Assembly: GCA_002346225.1 (NCBI GenBank) | Contig: DDYY01000092.1 | Coordinates: 69,127 to 94,185 of the forward strand | Direction of reading: 5' to 3' | Source of the DNA: Bacteroidetes bacterium UBA3022 | Lineage (GTDB): Bacteria; Bacteroidota; Bacteroidia; Chitinophagales; BACL12 | DNA: 25,059 bases | Shown here: positions 8,173 to 16,269 of the stretch, piece by piece | Numbering within the stretch: the stretch's first letter is position 1 | Layout of the letters: every line of letters begins with the position of its first letter | The notes under the pieces: generated by a model | The model's database searches: none | Seen by the model: only the letters and a program-made list of their open reading frames with translations | Told to the model about the DNA's origin: nothing | Translations under genes and position numbers: made by a program

Positions 8173-9444
8173 ATGCAAAGAGATCAAGTTGTATTTGATA
8201 TTATAGCCAAAGAAAAAGAACGCCAGACCCATGGTATTGAATTGATTGCCAGCGAGAACTATGTGAGTGATCAGGTGATGGAGGCCATGGGCAGTATTAT
8301 GACCAATAAGTATGCGGAGGGATATCCCGGCCGCCGCTATTACGGTGGATGTCAGTTTGTGGATATGACCGAGCAGCTGGCCATCGATCGTGCATGTGCA
8401 TTGTTTGGCGCTGCGTGGGCCAATGTGCAACCACACAGCGGAGCACAGGCCAATACAGCTGTTTTTCTGGCTTGCCTGCAGCCGGGCGATACCATCCTCG
8501 GTTTTGATTTAGCGCATGGCGGACACCTTACCCACGGATCGCCGGTCAATCTTTCGGGCAAATATTTCGACGCTCAGTTTTACGGAGTGGAAGCAGCCAC
8601 CGGTTTGATAGATATGGATAAGGTGGCGGAGAAAGCCAGAGCGGTGCAACCCAAGCTCATTATCTGCGGTGCGTCAGCGTATTCTCGCGACTGGGACTAT
8701 GCCCGCTTTCGTGCCATTGCCGATGAAGTAGGAGCGTTGCTGCTGGGCGATGTGTCGCATCCCTCAGGCCTTATTGCTGCAGGGTTGCTGAACAATCCAC
8801 TACCCCATTGTCATATTGTAACTACCACGACCCATAAAACCCTTCGGGGTCCCAGAGGCGGACTGATTCTGATGGGAAAAGATTTTGAAAATCCTTATGG
8901 GTTGACTACGCCTAAAGGAGAAGTAAAGATGATGAGTGCACTGCTGGACGGTGCTGTTTTTCCGGGCGTACAAGGCGGGCCACTGGAGCATGTAATCGCC
9001 GCCAAGGCAGTAGCTTTTGGCGAGGCGCTTACCGATGCCTATAAGAACTACTGCCGTCAGGTAATCAGCAATGCCGCTGCCATGGCCAATGAGTTGACGC
9101 AGCGCGGCTATCACATCATCAGTGGTGGCACCGACAACCACCTGATGCTGATTGATCTGCACAATAAAGATATCAGCGGTAAAAAGGCAGAACGCATACT
9201 GGGAGAAGCGCATATCACCATCAATAAGAATATGGTTCCATTCGACGATAAGTCGCCATTCATCACTTCCGGTATCCGTATTGGCTCCGCTGCAGTAACC
9301 ACCCGTGGTATGCGGGAAGCAGATATGGTGCGCATCATTGACTGGATTGATCGCCTGATTAGCAATCCCGATAATGAAACCAATATCCAACAGGTAGGTG
9401 CCGAGGTGCAGGCTTTTGCCAGCACTTTCCCATTATTTGCCTAA
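8173..9444 (+). CDS. glyA: Serine hydroxymethyltransferase
   Basis: 423 residues, the usual length for the bacterial enzyme. It interconverts serine plus tetrahydrofolate and glycine plus methylene-tetrahydrofolate in the cytoplasm, using PLP. Family signatures are clear: ELIASENYVS near the N-terminus, NKYAEGYPGRRYYGG in the substrate/PLP region, LLGDVSHPSGLIAAG, and the Schiff-base lysine K222 in TTTTHKTLRGPRGG. DNHLMLIDL and TSGIRIGSAAVTTRGM near the end are also typical. The gene is complete, transcribed alone, and preceded by its own -7 box. Nothing is unusual. Confidence 0.97.
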   Translation: MQRDQVVFDIIAKEKERQTHGIELIASENYVSDQVMEAMGSIMTNKYAEGYPGRRYYGGCQFVDMTEQLAIDRACALFGAAWANVQPHSGAQANTAVFLACLQPGDTILGFDLAHGGHLTHGSPVNLSGKYFDAQFYGVEAATGLIDMDKVAEKARAVQPKLIICGASAYSRDWDYARFRAIADEVGALLLGDVSHPSGLIAAGLLNNPLPHCHIVTTTTHKTLRGPRGGLILMGKDFENPYGLTTPKGEVKMMSALLDGAVFPGVQGGPLEHVIAAKAVAFGEALTDAYKNYCRQVISNAAAMANELTQRGYHIISGGTDNHLMLIDLHNKDISGKKAERILGEAHITINKNMVPFDDKSPFITSGIRIGSAAVTTRGMREADMVRIIDWIDRLISNPDNETNIQQVGAEVQAFASTFPLFA

Positions 9445-9452
9445 GCTTATTG

Positions 9453-9536
9453 CTGCTTTCGTCCGAAAGTAACTTGCCTTTTCGCAAGGTGCCCCGGTAC
9501 TCCTAACCCCTGAAGCTCTTCAGACGGCAGGAGGTA
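9453..9536. other. Hairpin cluster downstream of glyA (possible terminator or small intergenic element)
   Basis: Three inverted repeats lie in the first 90 bases after glyA. TGCTTTC-GTCC-GAAAGTA pairs over 9454-9471. CCTT (9477-9480) pairs with AAGG (9486-9489). A nested pair follows: TACTCCT (9498-9504) with AGGAGGTA (9529-9536, one bulged G) enclosing CTGAA-GCTC-TTCAG (9510-9523). The first hairpin starts 9 bases after the glyA stop and could act in termination, but no T-tract follows. The cluster may be a repeated intergenic palindrome. The rest of the gap (9537-9719) is AT-rich; its only frame is a 47-codon ORF at 9560-9703 with a basic C-terminus, which I cannot support as a gene. Confidence 0.4.
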
Positions 9537-9719
9537 TGGAACTATAGGGAGATAGCTTTATGCGTTTGTCTTCCAATTTATCAGCATGGTTATTTTTTGC
9601 AGATATACTTATCCGTAGCAAGCTTCATTTTGAAAAAATAGATTTTGAAATGGCAGCAAAAAACCGTAAATTGTTAGCAACGGTTAAGAGGAAGTACTTC
9701 TAATCTGTAAAACACAACA

Positions 9720-10895
9720 ATGAAATATTTAATATCTTTTTTTGTGCTGTTATTAAGTGGCACTATGGTTGCCAATGCCCAATATGCGTTTGTTAACTAT
9801 GATTTTGAGAAGAACTGGTTCAATCAGGGAGACCCTCTGCCTGCTGAACGCTACATGATGATCAGCGGAAGCACTTTAGGGACAGCTGATTTGATTGAAG
9901 TAAGCATCTACCGCAATATGGATAAAGATGCACTGTACGTAACCGAATGGTTGAGAGCGCCGGGCAACATGGAACAGAAATTCGATGTACCGGTGAATTT
10001 CAGTCTGCGTGGCGGATCATCCTACAGCATTACACTGGATTACTTCGTACCTGCCGGAGACAACGAGCGGGAGGCAGTTCTGCAAATTCTGGAAGAGCGC
10101 TTTTCTACCTATATCGAACAGGTTGTAGAAATCGATGACCGGCATATCCGGTTGCGCAAGAGTCCGAAGCTGATAATGAAAGACCTTGAAATTATCATGG
10201 AGGAAGGGCTGTCGCAATACCGCAACCGAAACGGATTGGCGTTTAGTGGCTTTAGCAGCATCATAGAACAGCAGGTAGAACGACTGGAGGATATCAAATT
10301 GAGAAAGGCCTTTCTATATGTGGGTAAGAAGCCGGATGAATCCGTCAATAATGCCAAGTACAGAATGGTAGAAGAACAGCTGAGCGCTATCAAATCTTCT
10401 GTTATCAGCGAAGCCAGCCAGTATGTGAACGGCGATTTGCTGGTGTTAAGCTTCAGCAAGTCGGTATTGCAGTATCCTACTGAATCGACCATGAATTTTC
10501 TCCCTATCAATGTGGGCTATATGGGTGTGTATGAAGAAGGCGATTTGAAGAACCTGTCGTATGGCACAGCGCCCTCTGTCGGTATTTCTTTCTCTCTGGG
10601 GAATCGCGCCTTCAGTTCACCGTTCTGGAGCAACACCTCCTTTTCGGTTGGGGCTTTGCTGTCGTAGGTAACCATGACCTCTGATACAAAATACTCGGGC
10701 CCCATCATTGGTGTACCCTTGTATTTCGGACTGGGCTATAAGGTTTTTAAACTGGTGCGTATTAACGCGGGAATGACCCTGTTGCAGGAAGGAGGTGGAA
10801 GTGGTCTGGATGTCAGCCTCAACTCACTTTATCTGCGACCTTTTGTGGGTGCGAGTGTAGAATTTGATCTGTGGTTAGGACTGAACCGGGACTGA
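9720..10895 (+). pseudogene. Putative secreted/envelope protein gene interrupted by an in-frame TAG
   Basis: The frame opens at ATG 9720 with a signal peptide (residues 1-20, cleavage after ANA) and is interrupted by TAG at 10665-10667 (codon 316). It then continues in the same frame to TGA at 10893-10895, giving 391 codons in all. The second part reads naturally as the end of the same protein: SVGALL before the stop, then a glycine-rich, beta-strand-like segment (YSGPIIGVPLYFGLGYKVF) and a final LRPFVGASVEFDLWLGL. This pattern suits outer-membrane-type strands. I do not recognise the family. It sits one base before the OmpA-like gene, so the pair is probably co-transcribed. The TAG may be a nonsense mutation, a sequencing error or readthrough; the undecayed downstream part suggests it is recent or an error. 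Confidence 0.7.
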
Positions 10896-10896
10896 A

Positions 10897-12843
10897 ATGA
10901 ATAAGCATCTATTATTTATAATTGGGTTATTAATATCTGTAAGCTCCTTTGCTCAAAGGGATATCTATGACTGGCGTATAGGCGCCGGCGGCGGATGGGC
11001 AGCATTGTACGGCGATTTGCCTACTACTGAAAGTATCAGTGAGAACCAGAACGTTTATTACTCACTGCTGGTGGAAAGATCCTGGGGCAACAGTTTCTCG
11101 CTGGCACTTCAATTACAGCAAACCCGAATGCTGGCCAATGACCTGGTAGTCAATGAGCAAGCTTACGATGCAGCGGCTTCCAATTTTACCCGTGCACTCA
11201 ACTGCAGTACAGCAGTGCAATCTGCCAGTCTGCAACTGCGCTGGTATGCCGATAATGGTTATGTACTTTTTCAAAGGGCTGCCTTATCGCCTTTTCTCTA
11301 TGCAGGAGTAGGATATGCCAGCTTTCAGCCATACGGCGATTTATACCAGGCAGATGGTACCCGTTATTACTACACGGAAAACCAGGTGCTGGCAAGCGAT
11401 CCGGGGGCAGGTGATGCAGCAGCAATTATGCAGGATGGCGTGTTCGAAACAGCTCTGGCTCCGCTGCGCACAGAAGGTGAAGCCTATGCTACTGCAACAT
11501 GGATGGTGCCTGCCGGTGTGGGACTGAAATGGCGCATATCCGATAGATGGAGCCTGGATGTCACTGCCGGCGCGCAATATTATTTTTCCGATTACATAGA
11601 TGATGTAAGCGGAGTGTATCCATCGAATTTATTGGATAGTTATCCCACCAATCCAAGTGGAAGGGGAAGTGGTAACCGGGGAGCAGATGACAACCGCAAT
11701 GACATGAACTGGCAATGCGGTGTGAGTCTGCATATGGCGCTGGGTGAAAAAAAGAACCGCTTCACGTCCGCTCCAATAACCGTGCAACGCAACGCACTGC
11801 CCGCATCGTCGATGGATTTGCAGGAGCGTACTGTCTTGTCCACCGACAGCGCTGATGCCACTATTGGTATGGCGGCAAGTACATCGGAAGCACCGGCTAC
11901 CGGAGCAACCACTTCAACCGTTAGTGAAGCCGATAGAATATCAACAGGTGAAGAGGTGGTTTCCCTACAGGGCGATACTGCAGGAGGGCATGCAGAAGAG
12001 CCCATGCAGCGTTCAGAATCCACTACCGGCGATGTGCAACAAGTTCGCGAGCAAACACCGAAAGCAATCCGCAATGAGTCGACAGACTATACTAAAGAAC
12101 TGGAAGCCATCCAGAAAGAATTAGCGGAGATGCGCCAACTGGTGGTTGGCTTGTATGGTGCAGAGACTGCCGGTTTACTCCTCAACAATTTTGGGAATAA
12201 CGGCAACGATACAACCATTATTTATGCAGCACCTTTGCCGCCTGATACGACGCTTGCTGCCGATTCTTCCGGCCTGGCTACCGGAGATAGTCTGGCAATT
12301 CCGGCTACTTCCGCCCCGACTGACGACAAAGCGCTTGCATTGCGTTTGGCCAGAATGGAATGGCTGTTGCAGCAGCAATTACTGGCACAGGATGCTTTGC
12401 GTTTACAACTTACAGAAATAGGCAACTCAGCTGCTGTAGTTGATTATGTGATTGTGAGAGATACGGTAGTTGTAACGGATACCACCGTTGTGGCTTCGGT
12501 CAAGCCCAATGCAGAATGGTTACCCGGTGCTTACAATCTGTTTTACCGCAGTGGCACCACCGCTCCCGATAAAACAGCACAGGCTTTTTTGAGCTACATA
12601 GCTAGTGAATGGAAGCGGCATCCCGACTATCAACTGGTGTTGACCGGTTATGCAGATAAAACCGGAGACCCTGCTGTGAACATGCAAATTTCTATGGAAA
12701 GAGCGCAAGCCGCTGCTGCTTATCTGCAGGCTTTGGGTATTCCTGCATCGGCGATGGATATAAAGGGAGTGGGCGATACAGCAGCACCGGATGGAGCGAA
12801 TGCCTTATTCCGCAAAGTGGAGATTAGCTGGATGGCACCATAA
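10897..12843 (+). CDS. OmpA-family outer-membrane protein with N-terminal beta-barrel
   Basis: 648 residues. A signal peptide (1-19, cleavage after SFA) is followed by a Gly/Tyr-rich region at about 24-285 with alternating hydrophobic strands, such as LSPFLYAGVGYASF, that looks like a beta-barrel. A long linker rich in Ser/Thr/Ala/Glu (about 290-420) contains a helical stretch, YTKELEAIQKELAEMRQLV. A second short helix occurs near 480-505. The C-terminal OmpA-like peptidoglycan-binding domain spans about 540-648. It has the key pair D587 and R602, 15 residues apart, in TGYADKTGDPAVN...SMERAQAAAAYL. The protein would tether the outer membrane to peptidoglycan. It begins one base after the interrupted upstream gene, so they probably form an operon. 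Confidence 0.85.
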   Translation: MNKHLLFIIGLLISVSSFAQRDIYDWRIGAGGGWAALYGDLPTTESISENQNVYYSLLVERSWGNSFSLALQLQQTRMLANDLVVNEQAYDAAASNFTRALNCSTAVQSASLQLRWYADNGYVLFQRAALSPFLYAGVGYASFQPYGDLYQADGTRYYYTENQVLASDPGAGDAAAIMQDGVFETALAPLRTEGEAYATATWMVPAGVGLKWRISDRWSLDVTAGAQYYFSDYIDDVSGVYPSNLLDSYPTNPSGRGSGNRGADDNRNDMNWQCGVSLHMALGEKKNRFTSAPITVQRNALPASSMDLQERTVLSTDSADATIGMAASTSEAPATGATTSTVSEADRISTGEEVVSLQGDTAGGHAEEPMQRSESTTGDVQQVREQTPKAIRNESTDYTKELEAIQKELAEMRQLVVGLYGAETAGLLLNNFGNNGNDTTIIYAAPLPPDTTLAADSSGLATGDSLAIPATSAPTDDKALALRLARMEWLLQQQLLAQDALRLQLTEIGNSAAVVDYVIVRDTVVVTDTTVVASVKPNAEWLPGAYNLFYRSGTTAPDKTAQAFLSYIASEWKRHPDYQLVLTGYADKTGDPAVNMQISMERAQAAAAYLQALGIPASAMDIKGVGDTAAPDGANALFRKVEISWMAP

Positions 12844-12884
12844 TGTGCTACGGATTTTCAAGCACAGAATAATTTATAAATTAT
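12844..12884. other. Hairpin and AT-rich palindrome after the OmpA-like gene
   Basis: TGTGCT (12844-12849) and AGCACA (12861-12866) form a 6-bp stem with an 11-base loop directly after the stop codon. ATAATTTATAAATTAT (12869-12884) is a perfect 16-bp palindrome. The pair could terminate transcription in either direction, although there is no continuous T-run. Confidence 0.35.
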
Positions 12885-12900
12885 AACAGATAATATTTGT

Positions 12901-13089
12901 TGGGCCCATGTTAACTCCGGCTGCAATGAAACTGCGGTCGTAAATAAATAGCCCTCACTGCAACGGTAGCCCGCAGCCCCGCAAAGCGAGATGTTGTTGT
13001 CCCTGCCAAAGTTACTTCAACAGCGGGGTGAGGACTAAAGTGAAAGGCAGGACTGCCGCCAATGGGTAGCACAGTGAAAGTGCTGCTTA
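12901..13089 (+). ncRNA. Candidate structured RNA or intergenic element
   Basis: This GC-rich stretch in an AT-rich gap has dense base-pairing potential. A 5' hairpin pairs 12918-12925 with 12933-12940 (8 bp, loop ATGAAAC). A bulged helix pairs the continuous right arm 13018-13033 with three left segments, 12953-12958, 12978-12982 and 12992-12996. A 3' hairpin pairs 13063-13072 with 13080-13089 (10 bp, loop AGTGAAA). CCTGCC (13002-13007) and GGCAGG (13046-13051) form an alternative pairing. Both end hairpins use G-U pairs that would be A-C mismatches on the other strand, which favours plus-strand transcription. AATATTTG (12892-12899) is one mismatch from a -7 box. I cannot match it to tmRNA, 6S, RNase P or SRP RNA by eye. 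Confidence 0.4.
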
Positions 13090-13123
13090 CAATAATAATC
13101 CTCCTTTTACTGATGGTTCGCTT

Positions 13124-14305
13124 TCAATAGAAATCCGTTTTGTACGGATACCTTACTTTGTATGCTTCCACTACCATGAGCAGTATGCGGTCGCGGAGTT
13201 CTTCAAGGTTGGTGCGTTGTGTTACTGAAATGAACACGGCGTTTTCGTTGCTGCGCTGCATCCAGGTTTGCTGCAGTTCGTTGAGGATGTCTTTTTTCAC
13301 CTCTTCCTTCAGGTAGGGATCGAACATGCGCTGTTCGTACAAATCCATTTTATTGAATACCATAATGACCGGTTTGTCGCGGGCACCAATATCTTCGAGG
13401 GTGGCATTAACGGTTGCAATATGGTCTTCAAAAGCGGGATGGGCGATATCTACTACATGCAATAGCACATCAGCTTCGCGCACTTCGTCGAGCGTACTTT
13501 TGAAACTCTCTACCAGGTGATGGGGCAGTTTGCGAATGAAGCCCACCGTATCTGAAAGCAGGAAGGGCGTGCGGTCGAAAACGACCTTGCGCACGGTGGT
13601 ATCGAGTGTGGCGAATAATTTATTCTCTGCAAACACCTCGCTCTTGCTGAGGGTGTTCATGAGGGTGCTCTTGCCCACGTTGGTATAACCTACCAGTGCT
13701 ACGCGAATAAATTCGCCACGGTTTTTGCGTTGGGTCTGACTTTGTACATCGATGTCTCTTAACTTCTGCTTGAGTATACTGATGCGTTGCTGTGCTACCC
13801 TGCGGTCGGTTTCAATTTCTTTTTCACCTGTTCCCCGCATACCGATACCCCCTTTAATCCTGTCCAGGTGGGTCCACATACCCCGCAAGCGCGGCAGCAG
13901 GTACTGGGTTTGTGCGAGCTCTACCTGTGTCTTGGCCTGCAGCGTCTGTGCGCGACTGGCAAAAATGTCGAGGATGAGCATGCTGCGGTCGAGGATTTTC
14001 ATTTTCAAGACCTCTTCGATATTCCGCAACTGTGCCGGTGAAATCTCATCATCAAAAATGAGCATATCGGCTTCGTGCTTTTCGGCGAACAGACGAATCT
14101 CTTCCAGTTTACCTTTTCCTACATATGTCCGCTTGTCGGGTGTAGTGAGCTTTTGGTAAAACCGACCTATGGTAACGGCACCTGCTGTGCCGGCTAGGAA
14201 TTCCAGTTCGTCCAGGTATTCGTCAAGTTGAGTGGTAGTCTGGTATTGGGTTACCAGTCCAACCAGTATGCAGGTTTCGTTTTTATTTACTGTAGTTTCC
14301 GTCAT
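13124..14305 (-). CDS. hflX: GTPase HflX
   Basis: 393 residues from the chosen ATG at 14305 (MTETTVNKNE). An upstream in-frame ATG at 14431 would add 42 residues of low-complexity Ser/Thr/Pro sequence and run across a -7-like box, so I reject it. HflX features are present: the N-terminal HflX domain with TYVGKGKLEEI, the conserved RGMWTHLDRIKGGIGMRGTGE linker, then the G domain with G1 GYTNVGKST, G3 DTVGF and G4 NKMD. HflX binds the ribosome and splits or rescues stalled 70S particles under stress in characterised species. It is a single-gene unit facing away from the deiminase gene. The C-terminus ends in VRYPYKTDFY. Confidence 0.93.
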   Translation of the reverse strand: MTETTVNKNETCILVGLVTQYQTTTQLDEYLDELEFLAGTAGAVTIGRFYQKLTTPDKRTYVGKGKLEEIRLFAEKHEADMLIFDDEISPAQLRNIEEVLKMKILDRSMLILDIFASRAQTLQAKTQVELAQTQYLLPRLRGMWTHLDRIKGGIGMRGTGEKEIETDRRVAQQRISILKQKLRDIDVQSQTQRKNRGEFIRVALVGYTNVGKSTLMNTLSKSEVFAENKLFATLDTTVRKVVFDRTPFLLSDTVGFIRKLPHHLVESFKSTLDEVREADVLLHVVDIAHPAFEDHIATVNATLEDIGARDKPVIMVFNKMDLYEQRMFDPYLKEEVKKDILNELQQTWMQRSNENAVFISVTQRTNLEELRDRILLMVVEAYKVRYPYKTDFY

Positions 14306-14313
14306 CGGGAGTG

Positions 14314-14321
14314 TAAAGTTA
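14314..14321 (-). promoter_or_regulatory. Probable hflX -7 box (TAACTTTA)
   Basis: On the minus strand TAACTTTA differs from TAnnTTTG only in the last base and ends 8 bases before the ATG at 14305. The leader would be very short. It supports the 14305 start rather than 14431. Confidence 0.35.
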
Positions 14322-14456
14322 CGCAACCTTGACGGTGAAGTAGGCGAAGCAGTTACATTGGCTGAAATGCCGTCCGATGCAGTACAGCCAGCTGGTTTGC
14401 AGCTGTTTTTGGTGGAAGGGATGTGTTCCATCTTAGGTCATATTCCCTATATCTGC

Positions 14457-14464
14457 TACATTTG
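14457..14464 (+). promoter_or_regulatory. -7 box (TACATTTG) of the deiminase gene
   Basis: TACATTTG matches TAnnTTTG exactly, 25 bases before the ATG at 14490. TTAGG at 14433-14437 is a weak candidate for the -33 element. Transcription would start near 14470. Confidence 0.5.
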
Positions 14465-14489
14465 ATACCCCTTTGGTTAAATAACAGCT

Positions 14490-16262
14490 ATGAAATCACT
14501 TTTTTTATCCGCTATTGGCTTTCTCTTGGTTTGTTGCGGCAGTCTGCAGTTGCAGGCACAATCACCGGTGTTGCCTCATGGTTATGCTCCCTGGGAGCTG
14601 GCGGCTATGGATGGTTACATCCCGGAGAGAACGGCTATCACCGGAAGTACGGAGCCGCCGGTTTTGCCGGTGCGGGCTGCAGCAGAATGGGAAGAAATAG
14701 ATGCCCTGATGGTGGCGTGGACCGGCTTTATTCCTACCGTGCGGGAGATTGTGCGCCATGCGCGGGAGGAATGTGAAGTGCTCATTGTCTGTGCGGATTC
14801 AGTGGCAGTAAAGGATGACCTCCTTGCGAATGGCATTGAACTGGGCAACATCAGCTACGTAGATGCGCCTTTTAATTCGGTGTGGATCCGCGATTACGGC
14901 CCCTGGAATGTGTACACCGATCAGGTAGATTCCCTTTACCTCATCGACTGGATTTACAACCGCCCCACACGACCCGAAGATGATGCCATACCGGGCGTCA
15001 TTGCATCGCTGACGGACCTGCCTATCTACCAGTCGGTGGAAGACCCCTGGGACTTTGTAGCAACGGGTGGGAATTTCATGACCGATGGTCTGGGAACCGG
15101 GTTTTCATCGAAGCTCATATTGGAAGAGAATGACGGCACAGGACAGAGTCAGTCTTTCAAATCGGAAGCTGCTATCGACTCCATCATGCGGGCCTTTATG
15201 GGTATTGACCGGTATATCAAGATGGAAACGTTGCCTTATGATGAAATTCACCACATTGACATGCACATGAAATTGCTGGACGAAGAGACCTTGCTGGTAG
15301 GCGAGTATCCCGAGGGCGTGGCAGACGGTCCGCAGATAGAAGCGAATCTGCAATATGTATTAGATAATTATATGTCTCCATTTGGCACGCCTTACAAGGT
15401 CGTGCGCATTCCCATGCCGCCCGATGCATCCGGTGAGTATCCCGATGATGGTCCGTGGTGGAGTCCCGGCGATTACCGTACTTATACCAATTTTGTTTTT
15501 GTCAATAAAACCGTGCTGGTGCCTACGTATGAGGAACAATACGATACCACTGCCTTGCGCATTCTAGATGAGCACCTGCCCAGCTATACAATTGTCGGCA
15601 TTGATTGCAATGATATCATTCAAAGTCTCGGTGCCATACACTGCATCACCAAAGAAGTAGCTACAGACGATCCCTTATTGATTACCCACCAGCCTTTGAG
15701 CAATACCGAGGAGCAGTTTGTCGACTATCAGGTAGATGCCCAGATCGTGCACCGCGATGGCATTTCCTTTGCCAATATCCTGTATACCACTGTTGAAACC
15801 ATCAGTGCCGCCACTATCTGGTACAATATACCCATGACTCTGACAGACCCTGAAACCAATACGTGGACCGGCTACATTCCGGCACAGGCTGCAGGCAAGA
15901 AAATTTCCTACTACCTGCGTGCCAATGCCAGCAACGGCAAATTGCAGTACCGTCCCATTACTGCTCCCTATGGCTACTGGCGGTTTGAAGTGGAAGCTGT
16001 TACCACCGGATTGGAAACAGTGGTAACGGACAGGGGTACCCAACTGGCACCGGTACCGGCATCATCCAGTATCAATATAACTTCTGAAAATATATACAAT
16101 CACTACACCATAAGTGATTTTTCAGGTAGGGTCATCCAGCAGGGAACGGTGGCACCGGCGAGTACATGGTCGCTGGCGGTGCAGCATATTCCGGCGGGAT
16201 TATACCTGCTCCACCTGCAGAACAGTGAGCAGCAGGAGACCCTTCAGTTCATGAAGCAATAG
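14490..16262 (+). CDS. Secreted peptidylarginine/agmatine deiminase-family enzyme with T9SS sorting tail
   Basis: 590 residues. A signal peptide (about 1-23, LQA before Q24) precedes a PAD_porph-type guanidino-group-modifying domain (about 45-395). Catalytic positions are intact by motif: D135 in WIRDYGPW, H255 and D257 in HHIDMHMK, N334 in YTNF, and nucleophile C385 in LGAIHCITKEV. These correspond to the Asp/His/Cys set of P. gingivalis peptidylarginine deiminase and of agmatine deiminases. Residues about 400-505 look like an immunoglobulin-like beta domain. Residues about 515-590 are a T9SS C-terminal domain (TISDFSGRVIQQG, then IPAGLYLLHLQNSEQQ). Expected location is the cell surface or outside. 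Whether it acts on protein arginine or on agmatine cannot be told from the sequence. A GNAT-like gene follows 7 bases later. Confidence 0.88.
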   Translation: MKSLFLSAIGFLLVCCGSLQLQAQSPVLPHGYAPWELAAMDGYIPERTAITGSTEPPVLPVRAAAEWEEIDALMVAWTGFIPTVREIVRHAREECEVLIVCADSVAVKDDLLANGIELGNISYVDAPFNSVWIRDYGPWNVYTDQVDSLYLIDWIYNRPTRPEDDAIPGVIASLTDLPIYQSVEDPWDFVATGGNFMTDGLGTGFSSKLILEENDGTGQSQSFKSEAAIDSIMRAFMGIDRYIKMETLPYDEIHHIDMHMKLLDEETLLVGEYPEGVADGPQIEANLQYVLDNYMSPFGTPYKVVRIPMPPDASGEYPDDGPWWSPGDYRTYTNFVFVNKTVLVPTYEEQYDTTALRILDEHLPSYTIVGIDCNDIIQSLGAIHCITKEVATDDPLLITHQPLSNTEEQFVDYQVDAQIVHRDGISFANILYTTVETISAATIWYNIPMTLTDPETNTWTGYIPAQAAGKKISYYLRANASNGKLQYRPITAPYGYWRFEVEAVTTGLETVVTDRGTQLAPVPASSSINITSENIYNHYTISDFSGRVIQQGTVAPASTWSLAVQHIPAGLYLLHLQNSEQQETLQFMKQ

Positions 16263-16269
16263 ATGTTTA

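Noticed and set aside
9560..9703. 47-codon plus-strand ORF with a basic C-terminus (MAAKNRKLLATVKRKYF)
   Set aside because: No exact promoter or recognisable family; AT-rich intergenic sequence easily gives such a frame. Left unannotated but mentioned in the intergenic entry.
12915..13100. Minus-strand open frame across the structured intergenic region, with an exact -7 box (TAACTTTG at 13007-13014) inside it
   Set aside because: There is no ATG, the only possible starts are GTG/TTG, and the frame coincides with base-paired segments, so it is more likely a shadow of the RNA-like structure.
14306..14431. 42-residue N-terminal extension of HflX
   Set aside because: Low-complexity sequence without HflX similarity and crossing a -7-like box; ATG 14305 is preferred.
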